Assembly (NCBI GenBank): GCA_014529385.2
Contig: CM043942.1
Coordinates: forward strand, 2,892,501 to 2,956,500
DNA: 64,000 nt
Direction: 5' to 3'
Source: Adiantum capillus-veneris
Taxonomy: Eukaryota; Streptophyta; Polypodiopsida; Polypodiales; Pteridaceae
Positions 42,280 to 52,114 of the stretch are shown one piece after another (position 1 is the first letter of the stretch; every line of letters begins with the position of its first letter). The position numbers were made by a program, and so were the translations under genes. The notes beneath the pieces were generated by a model, which did not search any database, had not been told where the DNA came from, and saw only the letters and a list, made by a program, of their open reading frames with translations.

Positions 42280-43588
42280 TATTTATTGACATCCATCATT
42301 TGCTTGCTTCCCTCTTAACCTTCCTGCTTGACCTCCCTTCACTTCCAAATCTTAGGGAATGTATATATATAGCCCTATACTAAAACAAACCAAAAGAAAA
42401 AAAGAGGTAAAAGAGCAAGAGCCACCAAACAACAAGATTGAAACCTACAAGATCTGATCCATAAACCAAAACTCACAATGACACATCATGCAAAGTGACA
42501 CGACCTTGCGTTATTTGCAAACTAACCAAAATCTATTTGTGTGTATAGATATGGCTAGTTCACCATAGTCATCCACTCCTACCTTGGGTGAGAGGTACCC
42601 TCTTTACTTTTCTTAAGTGTTTCACATGGTCTACCCTATTCTTACCTTTGAATGGGATTTGGTAGATAAACTAGCATGTGAGGAAAGTTTTGAGAAATTA
42701 TAATGGTTGATACGTCTATTGACCATGAGTGATCCCTACTCAGTAGAAAACTTCTCTCCAATTGCACGAGCTTATCCTCTTGAGCAAGATGAATATCTAC
42801 GCCTAGTGAAATTCTTAGTGAACTTATGTGCATTTAATGATGAGGAAGATCTATCTAATTTCATGGATGTGACCCACGGTCTCACTGAGGATGACTTTAT
42901 TTATCTTGACTATGATGAGGATAAAGGTTTAGCCTTAGGGCTACAAAATAATCTATACAATATCCTATTTCCTTGACCCTATAGGGTGGTTCAAATAGAT
43001 AGGTTAGGACTCTTTATGTTGTTTTGATTCTATTCAATAAGTGCTGGTGCCTTTTCCCATTGATATGCCTCCTAGAGGTATTACATATTGTTTTCTAGTG
43101 TGTATAGGAACAGATTGCAATAGTTGGGCTTTCAAACATCATGCAATCTTTGTCAAGTCCACTCATCAAATTGGGCACAAGGGTCAACATAAGTAGGTGT
43201 TTCTTGTCTATTATCATTGCTTGTTGTCCTTTATAACATCCATGCGTGTCTACCTTAATCATGATTGGTAGAAAATTATTAAACACATTTGCTTAGTATT
43301 AGACATTAGATTCAATATAATTTTGCATCATATTCTCTTGTGTAGGTTTATTTATCAAGAATTCTGCTAAGCTAGCTTGACAAAGGTAGAGCATTAAAGA
43401 TATTCTCTTAATATTGTGGGAGATGCCTTCTAATTTTCAATGGTTATTTTAGACTCTCAGTCTGATATTATGAAGCATTGCTTACAGATTGTCAGTGGTT
43501 TCTAGTTGACTTAATTCCTGTTGACCTTTAGCTTAAGTATTATAAAGGAAGTTTGAATATTGTGATGAGCCTGGGCAGGGTGACAATG
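42280..43588 (+). repeat. Family C LTR, copy 2 (about 1.31 kb)
   Basis: It starts where the PPT ends and is homologous to 13389-14627 up to ATGTCA at 43588. The first 300 bp are also shared with 63556-63864. A TATA box, GTATATATATAG, lies near 42361, and a small conserved ORF at 42725-42976. Alternatively the stretch up to 44358 is 3' untranslated sequence of a longer element that ends at the LTR at 44359; the shared homology end favours an LTR here. Confidence 0.55.
42725..42976 (+). CDS. Small acidic ORF inside the family C LTR
   Basis: From the ATG at 42725, 83 codons start MSDPYSVENFSPIARA, continue with the acidic stretches NDEEDLSNF and DYDEDKG, and end LYNILFP. The C-terminal half, including the stop, is conserved at protein level in the copy at 13975-14116. 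There is no known domain and no signal peptide. It could be a relic of a longer protein or a short element-encoded peptide. Confidence 0.45.
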   Translation: MSDPYSVENFSPIARAYPLEQDEYLRLVKFLVNLCAFNDEEDLSNFMDVTHGLTEDDFIYLDYDEDKGLALGLQNNLYNILFP

Positions 43589-44345
43589 TCAAAATGACCC
43601 CTCAAAGTTACACAATTGAAATTCAATGAAATAAAATGCCACTTAAAAAAGAAGAAAACAAAATCGAAAGAGCCCAAAAGATCAATTAAGGATCTACGTG
43701 GCAACAAGGTATATATCATAAACACTTTGGGGTGTCAAACAAAGGGAACAATTCAGGCGATGATTTCATGTGTGATTTCCTTTATCGTATCTTAAGGTAA
43801 CAATCTTCTAGGTATAGCCTCTAGTCAGCCCCGGGACATGAAACACTCTACTCTCGCGATTAAATAGCTTAATTAACTATGGAGGAATGAGAATCTTGTC
43901 CATGGGATTAATAGTTGATCTTTAGTGCCTATTGGAAATTAAATTATCGATGCTAGACTTTTTGATTCATTGATCTTTACAAGTGCTTATGAGCTTAATT
44001 ATATTGAATTTTAATGTTTACTATTCAATAAATTGTTTAATATTCTGTTACCAATCATTCTATGTTCTTATTCACTACATATGATCTTTAATTATCCATG
44101 TTCTTATGAGAATGCAGTTATTGTGCTATTTCTTGTTGATTTTGCAGCGTTCGTGTGAATCTAAAAGGTCAAGCTCTTGCTGAGGACAAGTGCAATCTCT
44201 TGTAGTATTAAACTTCTTCATTGAGAGCACGTCCATCGGCCACTACTCTCATCAAGATGTTAACTACAAGGCCCATCCGAGTGGACCCACCAAGTTCCCA
44301 CTTTTTGAACACACCTTCCTAAATTTTGAGGGTGGAATTTACATC
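43589..44345 (+). other. AT-rich non-coding segment
   Basis: No credible ORF. The last 200 bp (TTGCTGAGGACAAGTGCAA near 44180) resemble the 3' end of Tat/Athila-type Ty3 elements, in which a GAGGACAAGCAA motif precedes the 3' untranslated region. It may be the 3' remnant of another element that ends at the LTR at 44359. Confidence 0.4.
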
Positions 44346-44358
44346 AAGAAGGGGGGCA
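44346..44358 (+). promoter_or_regulatory. Polypurine tract before LTR 44359
   Basis: AAGAAGGGGGGCA lies directly before TGTTAACTTTGG. Confidence 0.65.
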
Positions 44359-44474
44359 TGTTAACTTTGGTCATTCTTGTCATTATTATTTGTATTAAGT
44401 TATGGGTCGGCGGGCTTTTCGATTCCACATGGATAGTCATTGGGTGATTGCCGATGATAGGCACACAATAGATC

Positions 44475-44493
44475 TAGTAGTAGTAGTAGTAGT

Positions 44494-44547
<54 letters not shown>
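44475..44547. repeat. (TAG)10 followed by (AG)n microsatellite
   Basis: Ten TAG units (44475-44504) run into an AG run to 44547. Confidence 0.95.
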
Positions 44548-44551
<4 letters not shown>

Positions 44552-44708
44552 TGTTTCACTATCAGCCAAGTGTGGGTACCCATTTGTAGATAGGATGACC
44601 CACAGAAGCTTGTAACCCTATTTTTTGCTCATTCTCAAACGTATGGTTTTTCTCTTACTCTTCTCATCTCCTCTCCTATGTAATCTCTAGTTGTGTGTGA
44701 GCATGAGA

Positions 44709-44711
<3 letters not shown>

Positions 44712-44763
<52 letters not shown>
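44712..44763. repeat. (TG)26 microsatellite
   Basis: A pure TG run inside the first half of the duplicated LTR. It produces His/Thr frames on the minus strand that are not genes. Confidence 0.95.
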
Positions 44764-44765
<2 letters not shown>

Positions 44766-45254
44766 TGAGAGCAAGTGGCGGTACTGTAGTAGGGAGGCGA
44801 TTGAGCAGTAGTGGCAAGCTCCCTCTTCATGATGGTGCGATTTTCTTGCATCGACGATGATATAGAGGTGAGTGACACACCTGTCTGCATCCATGAGCTT
44901 ACCTACATCTAGCTTGTGGGTTTGCAGCATTAGTGGCTCACACACGATGCACAATAAATCCCTTGTGATTGTTAACCTTCACGCACATTCCTATCACCTA
45001 AGACGGATGCTGTATTATTTATTTGGTAGAGTCAAGTACCGGGCTTGTCGGTTCAATAGGAAAAGGGTAAGAGTGATCGCCGATGAGAGATGCACTCTAA
45101 CTGGAACATTCAAGGGATTAGTTGGTTAAGCATGGGGGACCAAGTGTGAATGGGGTGAGCTCATATAAAAGTCAACTAAAATTCACTCATTCTCTCATTT
45201 GTGCAATTCAAGAGTGCTCTTGCTCCATCTCCATCTTCTTCTTCTTCATCTCCT

Positions 45255-45258
<4 letters not shown>

Positions 45259-45306
<48 letters not shown>

Positions 45307-45320
45307 TGTGTGTGTGTGTG
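45259..45320. repeat. Compound (TG)n(AG)n(TG)n microsatellite
   Basis: It lies at the equivalent place in the second half of the LTR, which supports the internal duplication. Confidence 0.95.
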
Positions 45321-45559
45321 ATCGAGCATTGCGGCGGCACGACGTCGGCAAGGCGGTTGAGCGCTGCGTAGCAGCATCTCCCTCTTCTTCGTGGCGAGGA
45401 ATCCTCTACGACAGCAAGCGTAGAGCGGTGAGTGACACACCATCGCCATCTTTGAGCTTACTAGTTTACGCTTGTTGTGTGCTTGGAGCCATTTGTGGCT
45501 CGCACACAGTGTATTGGCAAGTTCCTTGCATTGACACGTGCGACATACGCGCACATTTT

Positions 45560-45577
45560 TGGTGCCGTTGCTGGGGA
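45560..45577 (+). promoter_or_regulatory. Primer binding site of Asp-tRNA type
   Basis: TGGTGCCGTTGCTGGGGA differs at two positions from TGGCGCCGTTGCCGGGGA, the complement of the plant tRNA-Asp 3' end used by Athila/Tat Ty3 elements. Confidence 0.75.
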
Positions 45578-46014
45578 ATGCCATACACTAAGCTTGAATG
45601 GCACTTTGTGCTTCTTTTGTGGTGCAATTTCAATTGTAGGAAAGGTAGGGAAGGAAGGTGCGTGTGTTGAGAAGAAGGATTTTGTGTTGCTACTGTGTAT
45701 TTCTTTGTTAATGAAGGTTTGAAAGGTTATTGTGTTTTCTCTATGCTAAGGTATTAGTATTAAGGTTTTTAGTTCTGTGTAATGTAAAGTACAGTAAGTA
45801 GGAAGTAGATCTGTGAGAGCTAATGAAGTGTGTTAGTGTATAGCAGTGGTGTATTAGTTGTAAGTAGGTAGGTAGAGTGTGTGTGTGCTTGCACGCAGAC
45901 CGCGGCGACCTTATCCTTATTTTTTAAAAAAATAATTAATTAATTTTAAAAAAATTAAATAAAAAATTAAAGGTAGGAACGGGATCGGGAATATCTCCCA
46001 GACCCAATTCCAAG
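45578..46014 (+). other. 5' leader after the Asp-type primer site
   Basis: No ORF. It is a GT-rich leader interrupted at 46014 by copia-3. Sequence resumes at 51638 and reaches the C2 gag start at 52115, so it may be the leader of C2 or of a different element. Confidence 0.45.
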
Positions 46015-46420
46015 TGTTAAGTATGGAGCCTGATTTACCCTTGTAATTTTTTGTGGTAAAAGTGCACATTTGTAAGGCCCCCACTATGAGGAGAAGCCAT
46101 CGTGCGTGAAGGAAAATCACTCGTCAGAAACCAAATTTTCACGGCCAAAAATCACGGGCAACCTTAGGAGAATATTCCTTTTCGCCGGAATATTATGGCC
46201 GGACGGCGGCCGGAAAGTGGTCGGAAAACAACCGGTACGGTTGGCCGGTGGCCGGTGGTCGGAAGTCAATGGCCGGTGGTGGCCAGTGGCCGAATTCAAA
46301 AGCGGACTTGTCTTCTCAAGGGCGGCCACACATGGGCGGATTGAAGGGTCCGATTTGGACTTATTCACACAAGGGTGGCTACACATGGCTGCCTCTCATA
46401 AGAGAGGGCAGCCCTTTTGG

Positions 46421-46430
46421 CCTATAAAAG
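46421..46430 (+). promoter_or_regulatory. TATA box of copia-3 5' LTR
   Basis: CCTATAAAAGGAGG is a strong TATA box at a normal U3 distance. It is conserved in the 3' LTR near 51282-51291. Confidence 0.75.
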
Positions 46431-46629
46431 GAGGTCATTTCTACACACATTTCATAGTGTGAAGTTGATGCAACAAGGCGAGTGTGAGGTGGTGAGAGTG
46501 AAGCACGGCCGGAGCTCCATTAAGGGTATAATCCCTTTGTAAACTACTTCTTGTTTTGAAGTACTAAAGCCATTGAGTGGCTGCTTTCCCATGGACGTAG
46601 CTCACATTGGGTGAACCATGTATATCATG

Positions 46630-46633
<4 letters not shown>

Positions 46634-46699
<66 letters not shown>

Positions 46700-46720
46700 C
46701 GCTCGCTCTCTCGCTCTCTA
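46634..46720. repeat. (CT)n microsatellite in copia-3 5' LTR
   Basis: A CT run to 46696, then CT mixed with CGCT. The 3' LTR has a pure CT run of 60 bases at 51495-51554. The run would lie in R/U5 of the transcript. Confidence 0.95.
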
Positions 46721-46809
46721 CTCTATAATCTCTTGTGTGTAAAATCTATCTCTCTCCATTAAGTAATCTACTCAAATATCTATTTAGCTACGTCATATTT
46801 CCTGACAAC

Positions 46810-46828
46810 TGGTATCAGAGCCAGGTTT
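46810..46828 (+). promoter_or_regulatory. Primer binding site of copia-3
   Basis: TGGTATCAGAGCCAGGTTT is complementary to the plant initiator tRNA-Met 3' end over 19 bases. It starts two bases after the LTR. Confidence 0.92.
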
Positions 46829-46880
46829 GCTCGTAGCTAATTTATCTCAAGGAAAGGATTCCTTGAATTGAGTGGGAGTT

Positions 46881-47363
46881 ATGGCGGAGGAAGGGAAGCT
46901 CAAGATTGAGAAGTTCAACGGCAAAAACTACCAACATTGGAAGATGCAGATTGAAGACTATCTCTACCAGAAGGACCTCTATCTACCACTAGGCGGTCTT
47001 GCAAAGAAGCCCGCAACGATGGCAGATGAAGCATGGATTGTCCTTGATCGAAAGGCACTGGGAACAATCCGGTTAAGCTTGGCGTCAACGGTGGCCTTCA
47101 ATATTTCGGAGATGAAGACCACGGAGGACTTCATGAAGTCACTTGACGACTTCTACGAGAAACCATCGACATCCAATAAGGTATTTCTTATGAAGCGCTT
47201 GTTCAATCTAAAGATGGCAAAGAATGGTTCAGTTGCAGAATACCTAAATGACTTTAACACAAACATAAGTCAACTTCGATCGGTGAAAATCAATTTCGAT
47301 GAGACGAAGTGCGAGCTCTCCCTATACTATCATCTCTACCGGATAGTTGGCACAGCCTTGTGA
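46881..47363 (+). pseudogene. gag: Copia-3 Gag
   Basis: The ATG at 46881 opens a TNT1-type Gag: GKLKIEKFNGKNYQHWKMQ at the N-terminus, then the UBN2/DUF4219-like capsid domain with EDFMKSLDDFYEKPS and FLMKRLFNLKM. A TGA at 47361-47363 stops it. The remaining C-terminal part and the zinc knuckle (47581-47622, CWNCGKKGHVKKDC) lie in another frame after a frameshift. An upstream in-frame GTG at 46872 is not the likely start. Confidence 0.85.
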
Positions 47364-47520
47364 TGGCTGTAAGTAATTCTATTTCTGGCACAAATACTCT
47401 TAAGTTTGATGATGTTATGGGTATTCTCCTAAGCGAGAAATACGAAGGAGAAGCACAGAAGAATCATCAAGTGTTGCATTGTAAGTAGAAACAAGAGGAA
47501 GGACTAAGGAGAGGTTCAAA

Positions 47521-48420
47521 AACCAAAAGGGTCATGATCGCTCAAGGCGGAGCAAGTCACGCACAAATTCAGTTCTTGAATGTTGGAACTGTGGCAAGAA
47601 GGGCCACGTCAAGAAGGATTGCTGGTCCAAGAAGAAGAAGGAGACAGAGTCTCAAGACAACAAGCCAACATCGGAGGCCAATGTGGCAGGTAAAGTAGAG
47701 CAAGATGCTCTAATTCTCTCATTAGACAATGTGTCTAATTCCTGGATAGTAGATTCCGGGGCTTCATTCCATGCGACACCACACAAGCAACATTTCCAAG
47801 ATTACACCAAAGATAATTTTGGGTATGTATACTTGGGAGATGATGAAGCTTGTGAGATTGTCGGCAAAGGTACAGTTTCTGTCAAAACTACTAACGGAAA
47901 TGAATGGAAGCTTAAAGATGTTAGGCATGTTCCTTCTCTTCGCAAAAATTTGATCTCTACAGGACAATTGGACGATGAAGGTCACAACATTGCATTCGGA
48001 AACAAACGGTGGAAGATCTCAAAGGGATCTTTGGTGGTTTCCAAGGGAGAAAGAGTCGGTACACTTTACTTGTGTACTGTTAGCACGCAACCTTCAGCTT
48101 GTGCAGCAACTACAGAAGTTGACAGTGCGGTGTGGCACTACCGACTTGGGCATATGAGTGCCAAAGGAATGCAAATCCTTCAAACAAAGAAGCTTCTACC
48201 AAGTTTGAAAGAAGTGGACTTAAAGTTCTGTGAAGATCGTGTTTATGGTAAACAAAAGAGGGTAAAATTTCAAAAATCAGGAAATGAAAGAAAAAATAAA
48301 AAACTTGAGTTGGTTCATTCTGATGTTTGGGGTCCTGCAAGTACACCATCACTTGGTGGCTCATTGTACTATGTAACATTCATAGAGATGCGACTAGAAA
48401 AACATGGGTTTATGTCATGA
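47521..48420 (+). pseudogene. pol: Copia-3 zinc knuckle, protease and integrase N-terminus
   Basis: In one frame: the zinc knuckle (47581-47622), the protease start WIVDSGASFHATPHK with intact Asp-Ser-Gly, LKDVRHVPSLRKNLIS, the integrase zinc domain around WHYRLGHMSAKGM, and HSDVWGPASTPSLGG with the first catalytic Asp. The zinc-domain stretch CEDRVYGKQKRVKF has lost the second Cys (normally CExCxxGK). Two frameshifts near 48385 and 48460 end the frame. Confidence 0.85.
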
Positions 48421-48467
48421 AGAATAAATCCGATGTATTTTCAATATTTCAAAGGTGAAAAGCCTTT

Positions 48468-49478
48468 GTGGAGAATGAAACAGGTACCAACGTTAAATGC
48501 CTCAGATCCGACAATGGAGGCGAATATTGCAGCCAAGCTTTTGAAAGCTTTTGTGCTAGCAATGGCATTCGGAGGCAAAGAACAACCCCAAGGACACCTC
48601 AACAAAATGGGATTTCAGAAAGGATGAACAGGACAATCATGGAGCGAGCACAAGGCATGCGGCTACATGCAGGCCTACCGCTTGAGCTTTGGGCGGAAGC
48701 TCTAAGTACGTCTGTGTACTTAATCAACCGTTCACCCTCAACGGCATTGGATGGGGGAGTTCCAGAAGAGGCATGGACAGGTAAACCAGTGAATTATGCA
48801 TTTCTCAAAGTGTTTGGGTGTGAGGCTTTCATGCACATAGATAGAAGCGTAAGATCAAAGCTAGATGCAAAGTCCAAAAAGTGTTTCTTCATTGGCTATG
48901 GAGAAGGTGACTTTGGGTATCGCCTATGGAATCCTGAAGATGGTAAAATCTTAAGGAGTACGGATGTAATTTTTAACGAAAAAAATATATACAAAGATTA
49001 CTTGGAAAGAAAACAAACAAAAGAAACAGGTGATGAGTACATGGAGCTTGAGGACGATGAAGACTCAAGGACTGCAAACGGTGACAATGTGCAACAACGT
49101 CAACCAAATGAGGAGCCTCAACCTATTCCTCGAAGATCTACAAGAGCAACTAGACCTCCAGAAAGGTTTGTGCCTTCCTTCAACCATCTCTTGATCTCAG
49201 ATTCTGGAGAGCCGGAATCATACGAAGAAGCTATGCAACATGAATCCAAAGAAGAATGGACGAAGAGCATGCAAGTGGAAACGGACTCACTACATCGCAA
49301 CCAAACATGGGAGTTGGTTGAGTTGCCTAAAGGTAAGTGGGCACTTCAAAACAAATGGGTGTACAAGGTGAAGGAAGAAGAAGGTGGGAAGAAAAGGTAC
49401 AAGTCTAGGCTTGTGGTACAAGGTTTTTCTCAAAAGAAAGGTATTGACTTCAATGAAATATTTTCTCCTTTTGTATAA
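48468..49478 (+). pseudogene. pol: Copia-3 integrase core to RT start
   Basis: It contains CLRSDNGGEY (second catalytic Asp), PQQNGISERMNRTIME (catalytic Glu), FGCEAFMHID and FIGYGEGDFGYRLWNP of the integrase C-terminal part, an acidic linker, RSTRATRPPERF, and the RT start WVYKVKEEEGGKKRYKSRLV. A TAA at 49476-49478 replaces Lys in the FSPVVKM motif; the next frame is in register, so one base change separates the parts. Confidence 0.87.
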
Positions 49479-50760
49479 ATGAACTCAATTAGGCTTGTCT
49501 TAAGCCTTGTGGCTTCTCATGATCTAAATCTCGAGCAAATGGATGTAAATACGGCATTCCCTCAAGGTGACTTAGAGGAGGAAATCTACATGCTTCAACC
49601 AAAGGGGTATGAAGTAAAAGGTAAGGAGAAAATGGTTTGCAGATTAAAGAAGAGCTTGTATGGTTTAAAGCAAGCATCAAGACAATGGTACTTGAAGTTT
49701 GATCGATGGATGTTGGATCATGGATTCACAAGATGCAACTCGGATCACAGCGTTTACACAAAGAATTTGGGAGATGGGAAATTCATCATCCTAATGTTGT
49801 ATGTTGATGACATGTTGATTACAAGTGCTAACATGCAGGACATCAAAGACCTAAAAGAGGAGCTGTCTAAATCTTTTTCAATGAAAGATTTAGGTGCTGC
49901 GAAGAGGATACTTGGTATGAAAATATCAAGGGACAGGATGAAGAAGACAATAAAGCTATCTCAAGAAGATTACATCAAGAAGGTACTAGAAAGGTTTGCA
50001 ATGAAAAATGCAAAACCAGTTTCTACACCTTTGGCTAGTCACTTTAAACTAACAAAGGATCTGTGTCCAAAGAAACAAGAGGAGATAGCCTATATGTCTA
50101 AAGTTCCATATGCTGCAGCAGTAGGTTTTCTAATGTATGCTATGGTCTGGACAAGGCCAGACATTGCACATGCAGTGGGAGTTGTGAGTAGGTTCATGGA
50201 CAACCCAGGTAAAGAGCATTGTCAAGCTCTGAAGTGGATACTTAGGCATCTAAAAGGGACAACAACAAATGCTTTGTATTTTGGAGGAACTGATATTTTT
50301 CTAGAAGGGTATATTGATGCAGATATGGCAGGTGACAAAGATACTCGAAGGAGCACTACTAGCTATGTGTTCACGGTTGGAGGCATAGCAGTAAGCTGGG
50401 CTTCAAAGCTGCAGAAAGTGGTTTCACTTTCTACCACGGAAGCAGAGTATGTAGCAATGACGGAGGCAAGCAAAGAAATTCTATGGCTTCACAGATTCTT
50501 AGAAGAGCTTGGATTCAAACAATACAATTGTGTCTTGTAGAGTGATAGCCAAAGCGCTATCCATCTTGCAAAGAACTTAGCCTTTCATTCAAGGACAAAG
50601 CACATTGAGGTGAGATATCACTTCATACGCACTCTTTTGGAAGAGGGACAGCTAAAGCTTGGAAAGGTGCATACAAGTGAAAATCCTGCATACATGTTTA
50701 CAAAGGTGGTCAACAAGGAGAAGTTGAGCTTTTGCTCATCTTCAATCGGCATTCAAGGAT
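49479..50760 (+). pseudogene. pol: Copia-3 reverse transcriptase and RNase H
   Basis: The RT palm motif VNTAFPQGDLEEEIYM, KKSLYGLKQASRQWY and the active site YVDD (49800-49811) are intact. RNase H motifs are DADMAGDKDTRRS, STTEAEYVAM and, after an in-frame TAG at 50538-50540, DSQSAIHLAKN and TKHIEVRYHFIR. The tail to about 50760 is recognisable. One point stop separates a long, otherwise open RT from the end of RNase H. Confidence 0.88.
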
Positions 50761-50810
50761 AAGAAGCCAGGATGGAAAGTAGTCACAGGTTTGGTTTGGA
50801 GATCAGTCTC

Positions 50811-50822
50811 CAAGTGGGAGAT
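50811..50822 (+). promoter_or_regulatory. Polypurine tract of copia-3
   Basis: AAGTGGGAGAT abuts the TG of the 3' LTR, the usual TNT1-type PPT. Confidence 0.75.
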
Positions 50823-51490
50823 TGTTAAGTATGGAGCCTGATTTACCCTTGTAATTTTTTGTGGTAAAAGCGCACATTTGTAAGGCCCCCACTATGAGGA
50901 GAAGCCATCGTGTGGCGTGAAGGAAAATCACTCGCCAGAAACCAAAATTTTCACAGCCAAAAATTAGGGGCAACTTTAGGGGCCTCGTGGGCAGAAGCCT
51001 CCGAGACTTTTTTTTTTCCCTCGCCGGAATATTCCTTTTCGCCGGAATATTATGGCCGGACGGCGGCCAGAAAGTGGTCAGAAAACAATCGTCGATTGGC
51101 CGGTGGCCAGTGGCCGGTGGTCGGAAGTCAATGGCCGGTGGTGGTTGGTGGCCGAATTCAAAAGCGGACTTGTCTTCTCAAGGACGGCCACACATGGGCG
51201 GATTGAAGGGTCCGATTTGGACTTATTCACACAAGGGTGGCTACACATGGCTACCTCTCATAAGAGAGGGCAGCCCTTTTGGCCTATAAAAGGAGGCCAT
51301 TTCTACACACATTTCATAGTGTGAAGTTGATGCAACAAGGTGAGTGTGAGGTGGTGAGAGTGAAGCAAGGCCGGAGCTCCATTAAGGGTATAATCCCTTG
51401 TAAACTACTTCTTGTTTTGAAGTACTAAAGCCATTGAGTGGCTGCTTTCCCGTGGACGTAGCCCACATTAGGTGAACCACGTATATTGTG

Positions 51491-51557
<67 letters not shown>

Positions 51558-51637
51558 ATCTCTTGTGTGTGAAATCTATCTCTCTCCATTAAGTAATCTA
51601 CTCAAATATCTATTTAGCGACGTCATATTTCCTGACA
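50823..51637 (+). repeat. 3' LTR of copia-3 (815 bp)
   Basis: TGTTAAGTATGGAGCC to TATTTCCTGACA, followed by CCAAC. It carries an extra stretch (about 50975-51025) with a T-run that is absent from the 5' LTR. Confidence 0.93.
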
Positions 51638-52114
51638 CCAACCTCACACTCAGGCTTAGGCCTCAGTCGCCCTTTAAAATTACGAATTTCAGCTTCACAC
51701 GTAGCTAAAATTCAACTTTTTTAGAGGACCAACGAAGCTTCAGGTGACCGAATGGTGTGTTGTAAAGCACACCGCGACCCTCTGAGTGATATGCTTATAG
51801 CTATCACACAATTTAATAAAGAAAATTGATCATTAAAAAAAAAATAAAAACGTAAAAACACGAGTGAAAACGAACGCCTAAAAAAGTAAGCAGTTAACCT
51901 TTGAGGTTATTCGCCGACGCTTGTAGGGTGCCAAAGGCACATGCATCTACGCTCTGGTCGTGTGCTAAAGATAGAGCAACTAGAGAGAATCTCGACTTAC
52001 GCGAGTTCTCAATATCCACCTACCTTAGGTTTCGGGCCCTCGGCGGGGACCCAAGGTAGTACAAACTAGGACCCGAACATAGCGGCTAGTGACTCTTCCT
52101 TTGACTACGACGTC
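51638..52114 (+). other. Leader sequence before C2 gag
   Basis: No ORF. AT-rich with an A-run near 51835, then GC-richer sequence (CCCTCGGCGGGGACCC near 52038). It probably joins 45578-46014 across copia-3. Confidence 0.5.

Larger units (their letters stand above)
37137..43588 (+). mobile_element. Ty3 family C element C1, 3' part with LTR
   Basis: Homology to element C2 (61509-63555) runs from the integrase core at 37137 through the C-terminal integrase part, the retropepsin-like domain and the Trp-x-x-Lys tail to the PPT (42267-42279) and LTR (42280-43588). It is interrupted by copia-4 (37760-40831). Everything upstream of the integrase core is missing. It is more decayed than C2. Confidence 0.8.
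44359..45555 (+). repeat. Ty3 LTR flanked by PPT and PBS, internally duplicated
   Basis: The LTR starts TGTTAACTTTGG after a PPT and ends GCGCACA five bases before a primer site. It consists of two diverged halves (about 44359-44985 and 44986-45555). Both contain a GTGAT(T/C)GCCGATGA stretch, GT/GA microsatellites, CTCCCTCTTC, GGTGAGTGACACACC and GTGGCTC(A/G)CACAC in the same order. A TATA-like CATATAAAAG lies at 45164-45173. Confidence 0.6.
46015..46807 (+). repeat. 5' LTR of copia-3 (793 bp)
   Basis: TGTTAAGTATGGAGCC to TATTTCCTGACA. It holds a TATA box (46421-46430) and a long CT run. Compared with the 3' LTR it lacks about 45 bp near 46160 and is otherwise closely similar. Confidence 0.93.
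46015..51637 (+). mobile_element. Copia-3: TNT1-like Ty1/copia element (5,623 bp)
   Basis: Two LTRs, a 19-base match to the initiator tRNA-Met complement, a PPT and the full domain order Gag, zinc knuckle, protease, integrase, RT, RNase H are present. Flanks CCAAG (46010-46014) and CCAAC (51638-51642) agree at four of five bases. Domain sequences are the best preserved of all elements here: only about two premature stops and a few frameshifts separate it from a continuous polyprotein. A third LTR of the family begins at 63865. Confidence 0.92.

Noticed and set aside
44635-44954. Minus-strand frames rich in His and Thr
   Set aside because: They are translations of the (TG)n microsatellite in different frames, with no start context or conservation.
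46810-46828. tRNA gene fragment
   Set aside because: The match to the tRNA-Met 3' end sits two bases after an LTR and has no tRNA body around it. It is a primer binding site.
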